Shown here: one piece after another, positions 43,817 through 54,935 of the stretch
How positions within the stretch are numbered: position 1 is the stretch's first letter
Layout of the letters: every line of letters begins with the position of its first letter
Assembly (NCBI GenBank): GCA_022828595.1
Contig: JAKGHH010000002.1
Span: 42,192,222-42,256,221 of the forward strand
From: Nelumbo lutea
Taxonomy: Eukaryota; Streptophyta; Magnoliopsida; Proteales; Nelumbonaceae
Direction: 5' to 3'
DNA: 64,000 nucleotides
The notes under the pieces: model-generated
What the model was told of the DNA's origin: nothing
Seen by the model: the letters and a program-made list of their open reading frames with translations, nothing else
Databases searched by the model: none
Made by a program: the position numbers and the translations under genes

Positions 43817-46800
43817 ATGGCATTCAGATCAAAGGAGATGTTCAAGAAGATAATTAGGAAGGTTGGGGAAGAGAACCTGGTCTCAGGTGTGAAGGAATCA
43901 CTGAAGAAATGTCTCCCAGACAGTAAGGTGGTGATGAGTAGAGCGAAGAGAGGAATCTATGCTGGTCGTCACATCCAATTTGGTAACCAGGTCAGCGAAG
44001 ATGGTGGCAACAAGTCAGTTATTCTTCTGATACACATTATTTTCATTTTTTTGCCTTGTCAATTGATTTAACAATTTTGGGGATTTGAGCTGGTTTTGGA
44101 GCTTTAATCGTTGAAAGTTTCAGTTTTGTTTATTTTTCTCTTTTTTCATGATATAATCTAAAAATAGTTTGACAGTGGTTTATTTCTGAGTTATATGGTG
44201 GGAATCCATGCCTCACTTTTAGGTGTTACTGTAGAATGCATTGCATACCTTCTTGGAATAGCATGTACCTTTTAGGTGCCTTAAATAATGAGATGGTGGC
44301 CTAGAGGATTACATAAGCAACTTGTCAGAGCTTTAGCTCAAATAGTTGCTCCTTATAACACATTAACATGTTGCTAGTTCTAAGTTGCTCCTCATAACAT
44401 TTTTTTAGGAACCTATGAACCTTTTTTTTTTTGTTTTCATGGGAAAAATCCTTCGTCCTTATAAATGAGAAAACAAAGATAATATAAAAAGTAAGGGAGT
44501 TTACATGTGTAGCTCGGGGTTTAAGTAGAAGCCATTTCTTTGTGCAATGTGTCTTTGGCTGATGACATGAGAAGATGGGTTTGAGTTTGAGAACCATCAC
44601 TTTTGTAAATCTTCCCAGGTTAGGTACAGATCCAACCCACCCCCTTCCAGACATTGAATGGTTGGGATCAACATTGGCCCTTAATTTGGGCTTGAAGTAT
44701 TCTTGTTAATTAATTATATTATGTTATTAAAAACTTATGATGGTTTGGCATGCCAAATGTGTCATCATCATCATCATCCAAGCCTTATCCCAACTATATG
44801 GGGTTGGCAACATGGATCCTCTTTTGCCATTCCATTCTATTTAATGCCATATCCATTATTAAATTATGGGCACCTAAATTATTTTAGCTACTTTGGCTCA
44901 TGTCCTTTTTGGTCTATCCCTAGCCCTTCTGCACCTTCACGCCAACAATCCATCTTAGTCTACTTTCTTTCATTTTATTACCTATTGGAGCTACTCCTAG
45001 GTCCTTTCTAGTTTTTTTCCACTCATCCATCTTGGCATATGCATTTCTACAGCATTCATTTTTTGGACATGTTTCTTGACTGCCCAACATTCTGCTCCAT
45101 ACAACATATATGGCCTTACAACTGTTTTATAAACTTTCCTTTCTATCTAAGTGGTGTTTGTTTATCATATAAGACTTTGGATGCACCTCTCCATTTTGCC
45201 CATCCTGCTCTAATTCTATGGGCAACATCCTCTTCAATCTCTCCCTTGTTATGAATTATCTAATCAAGGTATCAAGAAAGGTCATATTGCATTATCTCTT
45301 GATCTCCAGTCCTAAGTGTATCCTCATTCGCACTCCTATTAGCATTATTAAATTATAGATCTTATATTCTATTTTGGTCCTATTTATTTTCAAACCGTTT
45401 GTTTCTAGGGTAATTGTTCATACACTTTATTTTAATGTTAATCCTTCATTAGTTTCATCAATTAAAACAATACGCTTAGCAAACAACATGCACCATGGGA
45501 ACTCTTGAATATATTTAGTCAATTCATCTATGATTAATGCAAATAAATAAGAGCTTTGGTAAAGACTCATTGTAACTGCAAAATCTAATGTTTCTCCCAA
45601 AGGTGTTCTAGTATTGGTTATTGCATCCTCATACATATCCTTAATTAGATCTATATACTTATTGGGGACTCCTTTCTTTTCTAAACCTGCCATATTACCT
45701 CTTTGGGGACTCTATCATGTGCTTTCTCTAGATCAATGAACACCATATGGAGCTCTCTCTTCTTCTCTCTAAACTTTTCTACCAATTGTCTCAAAAGAAT
45801 GATAACTTCCATAGTTGATCTTCCTGCCATAAATCCAAATTCGTTCTCTGATATACTTATTTCATGTCATAACCTTTGCTCAATTATTCTCTCTCAAAGT
45901 TTCATAGTGTGGCTCATGTGTTTAATCCCCCATAGTTATTACAACCATGCATATGACTTCTCTCAAAGTTTCATATTGCTCTTTCTCCATTCATCAAGCA
46001 TCTTCTTTTCTTTCATTATTTTATAAATAGCTTAGCTAGTCGTAATAAGCCTACCTCTCCCATACCTTTCCACACCTCTATTGGAATACCATTTGTTCGT
46101 AACACCTTTCCCATCTTCATCTTATTTTATATGTCAAATGTGTAAAACAAAATTTTCATTTGCATTTAATGGATAAATGAGCTTGTGAATTATTGTTATC
46201 TATATGTCAGATGGAACAACAATGACATCTATCTTTGTATATTGTTGAAATAATATGGGTAATGTCATTAGTGTCAGGGCTATTTAGTTATTCTAATATA
46301 AATTCTGTCGAGGTAATGAGATCAACACAATTCTTTGCCTTCTCTACATGGTGTCTATATGGCTACACCTTTTTTTTTTCACTGTCTATATGGCTACACC
46401 TTACATAATGAAGTATTAGAGAATACAATGGTTGTATTCATAGACATTATAAGCAAAGAAGGATTTACCTAGTTGATAGAGGGATTGATGGATGGGAAGT
46501 TGGAGACGTAAGAAAAGTGGAGGATTGGGTAGGAAGTGTGGGGTTGGCGGGGGGGGGGGTGTGATTGGAGAGAAGTGAAGTCAAGGGAGAACTGGGAAGA
46601 TGATTTGGTTCCCAGATGAGAATGCTCTTGTGGGATTGTCATGAGCTTTAGGATCACTTCAGAAGGGGGGAAATCATTAGTTGAAACTGAAAACTGGGAA
46701 GGGAAACAAAATTGATAGTTTATTAGTTTTGGAATCTAAGTTTAAAGAATGAATATGGTTGTCGGGGCTGAGATTCTGAATATTGGAAATGAAAGAATTT

Positions 46801-49800
46801 TTAGCTCTTGGAGTGTCCAGATAATCATGGGACATGGGTGGTCGTAAATATGAATCTTCTAAAGGAAAAAGAAGGAAGTAGAAAGATTGTGTATTGATCA
46901 TAACTTTATGCCTTGATTAATCTTGGTTTGGTGACATGATTGGGGGAATAGAAGTTTTGTAAAACCATTTTCTTTTCAATAAATTGTCTTTTAGCTCTCA
47001 TAAAAGGATTTACATGGTCGAACACAAAATGTAGACATATGGCTTGCACTTAGTGTGGCTCTACTGATGTTAATGTTTGTTTTCGTTTCTCACTCTCTGT
47101 GTTATATAGGATGGCTTTCATAAGGGCCTATTGCACAAGGGGTTCACATGTGAAAATTCTCATTAAAGTGGCATTCGGTAAATTTGAACTTTGAAGTCTG
47201 AAAAGCAAAAAAACCTCTGAAAGTATTCAGTGGAAAATTTGCTTTTATACTTTTGTAGACATTTGAATATAGTGGAGTTGTTCGGTAATTTGAATGTTTC
47301 GATGTCTAAAAAGTTTGCATTTTACAAATCCACTCCCCAAGTTTTAAATAAAAGTAAATGAAAATGCTAGGTGCCAACCAATTGGTTGGTAAGTTTTTTT
47401 GTTGGTCGTAGCGGAGACTTGGGATTGAATCTGCTTGCACTTGGGTTGGGGGATGGGCTTATCCCCCGTTGTGTTACCCTTAAGAAGATATAAAAAAAGG
47501 TAAATGAAAATGATTAAAATAATATGATATTATAAAAATATTACAAAAATAATAAAAATATAAAATATGATAAAAATCAATAAATAATACAAATAAAAAT
47601 TATAAAAAAATACAAATAAAAATTAAAATATAATGTTAAAAATGATAAAATAGTAAAAAATTGTAAACATAATAATAAAAGTTGTCATAAATATAATAAA
47701 TAGTAAAAATAATACAAAATAATTAATATAAAAAATACAAATTAGTAAAAAATTGTTGTAAATATAATAAAAATATTAAAAAGAAAAAAGTTATGGTAAT
47801 AAAAAATTTAAAAATATAAAACAAATCATATAATATTATTAAAAATAATATAAAGTGAATACAAAGTGTAATAAATAGATTTATAAAATAATAGTAATAA
47901 AATTTTAAAAATATAGAAAATACCATATAATATTATTAAAAAATCATAAAATATGAATATAAATATAAATGATAATAATAATAAGGAAAATTATAGATAT
48001 TTAAATTATTTTTAGTAATATGATTAGAATTTTAAATACTTGTATAAAATGAGAGCGTTGAGGATTTCAAGAGATCAAAGAAAAAGGGGCAGGTTGCAAA
48101 TTGTATTTAGAAAAGGCCTATGATTTAGTAGGTTGGTCCGTCCTACTGGAGGTGATGATCAACTTTGGAATTGGAGACAAATGGTGCAGGTGGGTGATGG
48201 GATGCATTAGGACTTGTCGCTATTCTGTTTTGGTGAATGGGACAGTGGTGGATTTCTTTCCGACATTGAGAGGAATCAGTCAAGGATACCCCCTTTCTCC
48301 TTTTCTGTTTACCTTGGTTGTAAAACTGTTGGGGAGACTAATCTCTAGAGCAGACTCTAGGAACTAATCAGGGGGTGGAGAGTTGGGAGGGAGAACATAC
48401 CACTTACTCACTTGTAGTTTGCAGATGATACAATATTTTTCTGTGAAGGAGGGGATCTCAATTGGATTAGGAACTTGAAACTCACTATACAACTTTTTGA
48501 GCAAATGTCAAATCTTAGAATAAATTTTGAGAAAAGTTGTGTAGGAGTAAATCTAGGGGAAGGGGAGTTAATGGAGTGTGCAGTGTCTATTAGGCCACTA
48601 AATTACCTTGGTTTGCCTTTGGGAGATAATACACAAAGAAGGGGGTTTTGGACTCTAGTTGTGGAGAGGATTGAGAAGAGACTTGCGTCATGGAAGAAAA
48701 ATTATCTCTCTCGGAGGGAGAATCACCCTAATTAGGTCTGCCTTAGCTAACTTGCCTGTTTACTTTTTGTCGGTGTTTAAAATCCTGGATGGGGTGACTA
48801 GTAAGCTGGAAAAATTAATGAGAGATTTCCTTTGTGAACCAAGGGAGGAGAAAATGACCATAGGGTTGTGTGGGAGGTGGTGTATAGGAGTAAGAAGGAT
48901 GGAGGCCTTTGCATTGGGAACATAAAGTAGAGAAATTTAACATTGCTAGGAAAATGGTTGTGGAGATTTTCACTAGAAAAAGAAAAGTTGTGGGCTAAGA
49001 TAGTGGGTAGTATTCATGGGCTTGCAAAGAATGGATGGGACTCTGGCATTTTGTCAAGGACTACAAGAGCATCTCCGTGGAAAGCAATCCAAGCTATTTT
49101 TCCACTGTTATCTCCCTAGATCAGGTATGATTTGCACTCAGGCCATATTAAAGTTTGGGAACAAGTTTGGGTTGGGGATTACCCTTTAAATGACCAATTT
49201 CCGGCTCTATTTTCTATCTCTACCTTTAAGAATAAACTAGTTTCTTCTTTCCTTGTACCATCTAACTCGTCCTCTAGGTTTGGATGAAACTTGGGTTTGA
49301 GAAGAGACATCAGAGACACATAATTGGACAGTACCGTAGCCTTATTATCCATCCTTGATGGGGTTTTCCTGGAACCAACAAAGGTAGATAGTAGGATTTG
49401 GACCCTCTCTCCCTCAAGTTCCTTTACTTGTGCTTCTTTCTTTAAAGCCCTAACCAATTTCTGGCTCTATTTTCTATCTCTACCTTTAAGAATAAACTAG
49501 TTTCTTGTTTCCTTGTACCATCTAACTCATCCTCTGGGTTTGGATGGAATTTGGGTTTGAGAAGAGACATCAGGGAAACATAATTGGACAGTACCGTAGC
49601 CTTATTATCCATCCTTGATGGGGTTTTCTTGGAGCCAACAAAGGTAGATAGTAGAATTTGGACCCTCTCTCCCTCATGTTCCTTTACTTGTGCTTCTTTC
49701 TTCAAAGCCCTAATACAACCGACTATTCTTGTTGGAATGTCTTTCCCTGATAAAGAGGTGTGGTGTCAATCTAACCTATTCCTCTGAAGGTGGGAAGCCT

Positions 49801-52800
49801 TTCTAGAAAGAGTTAACACAGGAGATTTGCTTCAAAGAAAAAGACCCAATAGATGTTTGTCTCCTCAATGGTGTGCCCTTTGCAAGGATTGGTGAGTCTG
49901 GGAATCGTTTACTAATTTCCTATCAATTTGCAAAATTTATTTGGGAATGGTTTACTTCTTTGTTTGGGTGCAGGTGGAAATCCCTAGTGCAAAGCTTGTT
50001 TACCTTTTCTCCTTCCAATTGTCCATCAAAAAGAGCAAAGATTATGTGGAGATGTGTTAGGGCAGCAGTGTGTTGAATTATTTGGGAAGAAAGAAATTCA
50101 GGGTCCGTTTGGTTCGCAGTTGTAATCGGAACTGGAATGGTTCATTCCCATAGTCTGTTTGGTTCAGACAGGAATGGGAATGGGAATGGGAATTGGAATC
50201 AATGGGAATGGGATTTCATTCCCAAGGAAGGGGCAGGGAATTCCCGTTTCCTCAAACGGATTTCATTCCCAAGGGAGGGGCAGGGAATTCCCGTTTCCTC
50301 AAACGGGGGAATGCCATTCCAGCAGGAATGGGAATAGGATTCCGATTCCGCCAACCATACAGTTGAAATCGGAATAGCCCATTCCGATTCCGATTCCGAT
50401 TCCGATTCCGATTCCGATTCCATACTCCTATTCCTGTGAACCAAACAGGGCCTCAAGGATTTTCTCAGAAAATGAGAGGCGTGGAAGCAATGGTAGAAGT
50501 GACTCATATAAGGGTAATTCATTGGCTGGAAACCTTGGATCTATTTGCAGAATTCTCATAAGATGATCTGATTAGAAATTGAAGGAAATTACAAATTCAG
50601 CTTCAGCCAGGAAGGTCTCAAGCTCCTACTGGAACCCCCCACCTCTTGGTTTTACCAAACTGAAATTTGATGGCAGCAGCATGGGTAATCCAGGGTCTTC
50701 TGGAATAGGGGGAGTTATAAGGGATGAAAAAAGGGAATGTGATAGCCTCATAGCCATGTCCTATAGTCCATTTGGAGTGGGAGACTCACTGAGAGCAGAA
50801 ATATTAGTTGCTCTGGAAGGGGTTCAAAGGGCCACAGACTTGCATATAAACAAGCTGATCATGGAAATTAGAAGGTGACTTTGAGACTATAGTGAGCTGG
50901 CTAACCGAAGACAACACTTGGCTTTGGAACTACAGCAATGAAAAGAGGAAATTTAAATGGCTGACCAAAGACATTGAAGTTCGGTGCACATGGGAAAAGA
51001 AAGCGCAAATTCATTTGTAGATGGCTTAGCTAGGCAAGGAGTGAATAGGGGTTCTGTTTTTTTGGGCTCAGTTGTAACTTGTAACTAATTGCTTTTGTAT
51101 TTTGGGTATGTGGGGAGTTAGGATATTTTCTTTTATTGATAAAAAATATTATTAAAATATTATTAAAGCCGACAGGTTTTAGGTTTGGGGTTGGGATGAT
51201 TTAAGATGTGGGGGTAGTTTTGGGTTTTTCGATTTCTCAAAGGAGCACTGCTGGAATGAGTATTTTATGTGCTACCTCCGAGCACACTTGGAGGTAGCTC
51301 AAAGTCGTAAAAATTTGGAGGAACTTAAGTGTTTGGCGGCTCCATTCAGAGGTGCAGCCGAACAACCACCGAGCGCTGAAAAAGCAGCGCTTGGTGGTCG
51401 ATTCAGCGCTACAGAATGCCACCTAAGTTTCCCATCTGACAATAGTGATAAACCTTACCTTAACATGATATAGCAAATTTAGCATTGATATTTTCTCTAA
51501 CTCCTTGCTATCTTTCATATAAATAGGGGTTCTAGGCACATATTGTACATATCTCATTCTTTCATTAATTGAATTATATACTCATCAGTTACTCATAAAA
51601 AAATCAATTTTAAGTGGCAATATTAAGTCTTTGAATGAAAATTTTGGTTTATAATAGTTTTCTTACTGGGATGATCGGATAGGTTAAAGATTTAGATTTT
51701 GGAAGCATAGCTAACAGAGCCTACTGGCCAAGGCTCTGTTAACTACACCCGAGCCAACCAACTGAATGGACATGAAGGCTGTATGTGCTAACTATAAACC
51801 AGGAATTCGGGTTGGAGTCTGAGAATGGCCACTTTGTGCAAAAATGCCAAAAGGTTAGGTCCATAACCAGTCCACCCATCCCAAGACACCCCAGATAGCT
51901 AGGACCAATTTATGGCCATTTTAGAAGAAGGATGTAAGTTTATAGTTAGCACATACAGCCTTCATGTCCATTCGGTTGGTTGGCTCGGGTGTAGATCAGA
52001 ATTACAGATGGTGCTGGTGTAGCTGTGAAATTTGGTTCCTGTCAAGCTTTGTCAGCTCAACAAGCTAAAGCCTTGGCAATTCTTGAAGAATTTTGATTGG
52101 CCTGCAAAGTGCAAATTGAGAGTAGTATGGATCCCCCCTTAGAGAGCGACTGTCTGCCCCTAATTTATTGTCTATCAAGGTTTCTGCTGGAGATATTGAC
52201 TCTTTTTTCATTCTAAAAGATATTTTGCATCTCTGTTTTTTTTAAACATCCATTTTTGCCATATTATTAGGCTAGTTAATGCACTGGCTCATGCATCTTT
52301 TAAACTCCTTGCGTTGTTAAAGCTGGTTTTCATTGGATTTTTTTAAAGTAGCATTGGGTGGCATCTTCACTTGGATGTTGTTATCCTGATTTATTTAATG
52401 ATATTATCTCCCTTTTCTACCAAAAAACAGGCCTCGGATTTTACCATCACACCAAGAATGGTCTTTTAGCCATTTCTCTCTCTCTCTCTCTCTCTCTCTT
52501 GTGTTTTGAATGTGGTTTGTATTGGGTTCCCTTGGATTATTACAAGTGAAATCATTCTTTGCTTATTTTCTTTTCGAGGTTATGCATGTTTACTGATTAG
52601 AAAAAGGAGCTTAAGGTTTTGCTTGCCCTATTGATGACAGGACAAGGCGCACTTGGAAGCCCAATGTACAGGAGAAACGGCTTTTCAGCTACATCCTTGA
52701 TCGACATATTCGCGTTAAGGTTACAACTCATGCTCTTAGGTGCATAGACAAGGCAGGTGGAATTGACGAGTACCTGCTTAAGACCCCCTACCATAAGATG

Positions 52801-53154
52801 GACACAGAAATGGGTTTGTTCTGGAAAGCGAAGATTGAGAAGATGTATGAAGAGCTTGGAGAGATGGATGTAGTTTTCTTCTCACCAGAAGATGAGGCCA
52901 AGTTTGAGCAGGGTTTCAAGGACTTAAAATTGGCTGAGAGGGCAGCACGAAGGGAAGCTAGAAGAAAGAATTACACAACTTCTGGAAAACAGAAGCAGAT
53001 AGAGTTAAGAGAAGCAGATGCCAAAGTGGCTGAGAAAGAGTCTGCAAAGATTCAGGAAGGAAACAAAGATGTTAGACTGCCTGAGCTAGAGGCTTCCGGG
53101 ATTAATGGAAGTCGAGATGCCAATACGCCTGAGCCAATGGTTGCGGATGCCTAA
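43817..53154 (+). CDS. Mitochondrial large-subunit ribosomal protein bL28 (L28 family), two coding exons
   Basis: A nuclear gene for a protein of the mitochondrial ribosome large subunit. Exons 43817-44013 and 52641-53154 join within Lys66 (AA|G), donor GTCAGT and acceptor GACAG. Together they give 236 residues and a TAA stop. The N-terminus ([17 protein letters not shown]) is basic and could act in import. The L28 core (about residues 35-112) contains [20 protein letters not shown], then RRTWKPNVQ, then [21 protein letters not shown] charged Lys/Glu/Ala-rich tail follows residue 150. The start has an A-rich context and no in-frame upstream ATG near it. The 8,627-bp intron is full of LINEs and MITEs. 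The family call rests on core motifs and is firm; the mitochondrial location follows from family knowledge. Confidence 0.93.
44014..44756. other. First part of the L28 intron; nothing firm
   Basis: A stretch near 44520-44690 with GGTTAGGTACAGATCCAACC resembles the centre of the MITE at 51743, so an old relative may lie here. Otherwise plain intron. Confidence 0.4.
44757..46140 (-). pseudogene. RTE-type LINE in the L28 intron
   Basis: Minus strand. The 3' end carries the triplet tail expected for RTE, seen as (TCA)n at 44761-44778, followed by CCAAGCCTTATCCCAACTA. RT reads, from upstream: [70 protein letters not shown] (45427-45693), [29 protein letters not shown] (Ala-Asp-Asp of the active site changed to Ala-Lys-Arg). 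Frameshifted; the endonuclease is missing (5' truncated). Confidence 0.88.
46350..46402. repeat. Short direct repeat around a T-run
   Basis: TGTCTATATGGCTACACCTT occurs twice, 33 bp apart, separated by TTTTTTTTT and CAC. Confidence 0.85.
46403..48050. other. Intron sequence without recognised genes
   Basis: A G-run is at about 46549-46559. From 47500 to 48050 the sequence is almost wholly A and T with many AATAAAAAT-like units. Open frames here are low-complexity artefacts. Confidence 0.5.
49194..49713 (+). repeat. 260-bp tandem duplication within the L1
   Basis: Units 49194-49453 and 49454-49713 are collinear with an exact 260-bp offset and differ at only about a dozen positions by eye. 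It is not a multiple of three, so it shifts the LINE frame. Confidence 0.95.
50101..50452. mobile_element. PIF/Harbinger-like MITE with internal short repeats
   Basis: Ends GGGTCCGTTTGGTTCGCAG and CTGTGAACCAAACAGGGCC are inverted repeats. TCA flanks both sides (50098-50100 and 50453-50455), the 3-bp duplication typical of PIF/Harbinger. Inside are (GGAATG)n near 50171-50200, (ATTCCG)n near 50380-50420, and a 40-bp segment with GGGGCAGGGAATTCCCGTTT twice (about 50228 and 50277). The two satellites are mutual complements, so most of the element can fold. The L1 reading continues on both sides. Confidence 0.93.
51271..51398. repeat. Two hairpins
   Basis: GCTACCTCC/GGAGGTAGC at 51271-51298 has a 9-bp stem. 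ACCACCGAGCGCTG/CAGCGCTTGGTGGT at 51365-51398 has a 14-bp stem with one G-T position and the loop AAAAAG. Function unknown. Confidence 0.75.
51712..51741. repeat. Short perfect hairpin beside the MITE
   Basis: TAACAGAGCC and GGCTCTGTTA form a perfect 10-bp stem with a 10-base loop, one base before the MITE at 51743. Confidence 0.85.
51743..51994. mobile_element. MITE with 57-bp terminal inverted repeats
   Basis: 51743-51799 and 51938-51994 are inverted repeats with a single mismatch in 57. The ends are CTACACCCGAGCC and GGCTCGGGTGTAG. The 138-bp centre encodes nothing. I see no target duplication. The near-identical arms suggest a young insertion or gene-conversion between arms. Confidence 0.93.
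52010..52340 (+). pseudogene. LINE RNase H fragment
   Basis: The reading [20 protein letters not shown], then [13 protein letters not shown] and [12 protein letters not shown], then [11 protein letters not shown] matches the RNase H end of plant L1 ORF2, across several frameshifts. It lies just downstream of the MITE, which may have inserted in it. Confidence 0.7.
52471..52499. repeat. (TC)n microsatellite in the L28 intron
   Basis: About 14 TC units. Confidence 0.95.
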
Positions 53155-53569
53155 ATCACCGCTTTAGGCATTGTATCTATGCTCTCACCTAGTTTTCCAT
53201 TTCTAGTGTTTGAGTTTTTGAGCGAACATGGGGGCCTTTACGGTCAGCTGCTAGATTGTGCATGGCTATGGAATTTTGTTTCTCTATATGTTTATTCATA
53301 GGAGGTAATTGAAGCTTTGTATTGTGCATGGCTATCATGCTATGGAATTTTGTTTTTGAGGAGATAGGATGGCGGTTCAACTGTCCGTTAAAAATTCATG
53401 GCAACACAAGTTAAATTAAAATTATAAAAATTTAAGAAAAATGGAACATTGTTAATGTGGACTTTAAGGATGAGGTAGACCAGAATCATGTGTTTTAGCA
53501 CCTGGGAGGCCACTTTTTTTTCGGGAAAATTCTTCATCAGTCCCGAACTTAGGCATAGATTTTTGTAAT
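53155..53569 (+). other. 3' untranslated region of the L28 gene and flank
   Basis: TTGTGCATGGCTAT and GGAATTTTGTTT occur twice (about 53255-53283 and 53321-53357), a small internal duplication. No clear AATAAA signal. The transcript end is not known. Confidence 0.5.
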
Positions 53570-53760
53570 TGGGTTTGGGACAATCCAGGTGGTCGAACTG
53601 TCATTTTTTATTTTAATTACTTTTTGGTCATTTTTTATTTTAGTTATTTTTTAAATCAGAATGGACCATTCTCGTGAACTGGATGGTTGAATCACTGACC
53701 AAGAAACCAGTGGCCAAAGAGGTTTTGGCTCCGGGTCAGTTTTTTAAAACATTGGAATTC
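53570..53760 (+). repeat. Dispersed repeat family member 5
   Basis: AACTGGATGGTTGAATCACTG, AAGAAACCAGTGGCCAAAGA and CCGGGTCAGTTTTTTAAAAC tie it to the members at 37805, 40695 and 42310. Confidence 0.65.
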
Positions 53761-53849
53761 ATCAAAGCCTTTGCCAAAAAACCAGCACACTGGTTGCATT
53801 ATTTAATTATGAGAAAAACTTACAATGACGGGGAGCCATACCTTACGAT

Positions 53850-54780
53850 ATATTAATTAGAACCTCATTATTACTTTCCACCTCAATAATATATATGCCA
53901 TGCCATTGTTAAAACAAATTTGAATTCCATTGAGGGCCAAGAATTCTCCTTCCATGGAAGTAGCTACACGCCTACACCACAGGGATTTGGTAGAAGGCCA
54001 AGAGGGGGAGATAATTTGCATATCTAACAATTCCACCACCACCACTAGCACTCGGGTTTCTTCTACTTGCACCATCTACCTTCAATCTAAACTGATGATT
54101 AGAAGGAAAATTCCAAGCTACCCATCTTACTCTTATCCTTTTAATGGCCTTAATTGGAATGTAAAGATCTTGAAGAACGTAATGATTACGATCTATAAAC
54201 TTAAGGCCTCCCATAGTGGAGCTAATTTCCCCCAGCCATCTCCTTACTTCAGATATTAGAACTTGTGAAGAGGAGTCTGAACTCTCAAAAAACTCTTTTA
54301 CATCTCTTCTTCCATAAAAACCGTAGTACTTGGGAGTCCTTTTTATTAAAACTCCAACTGCTGCCTTTAACACCCTCAATCACATGTTGAGATGAAATAA
54401 GAGAAATGTTAAAAAGGTTTGAAAAGTACCTCCAAAATTTGCATGCCATAACCCCAGGTGCTAGTGGTGGTGGTGAAACACCCTTATGCAAAACAAGATC
54501 ATCAGTTAGGAGTGCTCCGTGCATGAACCTCCACATAAACATAGAGATCTTTTTAGGAAGCCCTTTTTTCCACATAAATTTAGTCCAATCTTCAATAGGA
54601 TCCCTATTTACCAAATCCCAAACAGACCAGAATCTAATATGGAGTTTCATTATACATGTTTGGAGCAATTTCTGATGTGATGGGTGAACAAAGAAAGATC
54701 TATATGGGGTTTCGTTGGAGAAGAAGATTAAGATTTTTTTTTTCTTTTTTGTTTTTTTGCACACAAAAAAACTTCACTAG
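53850..54780 (-). pseudogene. L1 LINE fragment: zinc region and RNase H
   Basis: Minus strand. 54285-54764 holds DWTKFMWKKGLPKKISMFMW and ALLTDDLVLHKGV, the zinc-type region after L1 RT. 53972-54379 holds the RNase H start (LKVDGASRRNPSASGGGGIV), continued at 53857-54075 (SMEGEFLALN). 5' truncated near a T-rich run at 54727-54755. About 3' complete RNase H is not reached. Confidence 0.85.
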
Positions 54781-54935
54781 CAAGTCAAGCTTTGAAAACA
54801 GTACAAATTTGCTCGGACTGGGTGAGTGCACAAAAGATCTCTCAACCAGCTTGATGCCATCAATATCCTGGAATTCTATATGTCCCTTTGTCATCCTAGC
54901 TTTAATTGCTATATCATGTACAACTGCATATATTG
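54781..54935 (-). other. Unassigned open segment
   Basis: The minus strand reads IAIKARMTKGHIEFQDIDG and VERSFVHSPSPSK without a stop for about 60 codons. An AG (ATATATGCAG) lies just upstream. It could be a captured exon or chance. No family recognised. Confidence 0.25.

Larger units (their letters stand above)
48055..51165 (+). pseudogene. L1 LINE in the L28 intron, 5' truncated
   Basis: RT begins at [10 protein letters not shown] (48101), then [13 protein letters not shown], the active-site FADD (48418-48429), LNYLGLPLG, and [20 protein letters not shown]. The zinc-type region (about 48920-50100) contains a 260-bp tandem duplication. After the PIF-type MITE (50101-50452) the reading resumes, leading to an RNase H domain at 50579-50878 ([20 protein letters not shown], then ALEGVQRA). 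The 3' end is near 51130-51165 (TTATTGATAAAAAATATT). Several stops and frameshifts. Same strand as the host gene. Confidence 0.9.

Noticed and set aside
43506..43823. 105-codon minus-strand frame ahead of the L28 gene
   Set aside because: Lys-rich end made by T-runs on the plus strand; overlaps the L28 leader.
47723..47926. 67-codon minus-strand frame rich in Phe, Ile and Tyr
   Set aside because: Artefact of nearly pure A/T sequence, not a membrane protein.
49179..49705. Two nearly identical minus-strand frames (92 and 87 codons) suggesting a duplicated gene
   Set aside because: They are antisense to the 260-bp tandem duplication in the L1; similarity comes from that duplication.
50137..50522. 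Gly/Asn-rich plus-strand and Ser/Glu-rich minus-strand frames
   Set aside because: Translation of the short repeats GGAATG and ATTCCG inside a MITE.
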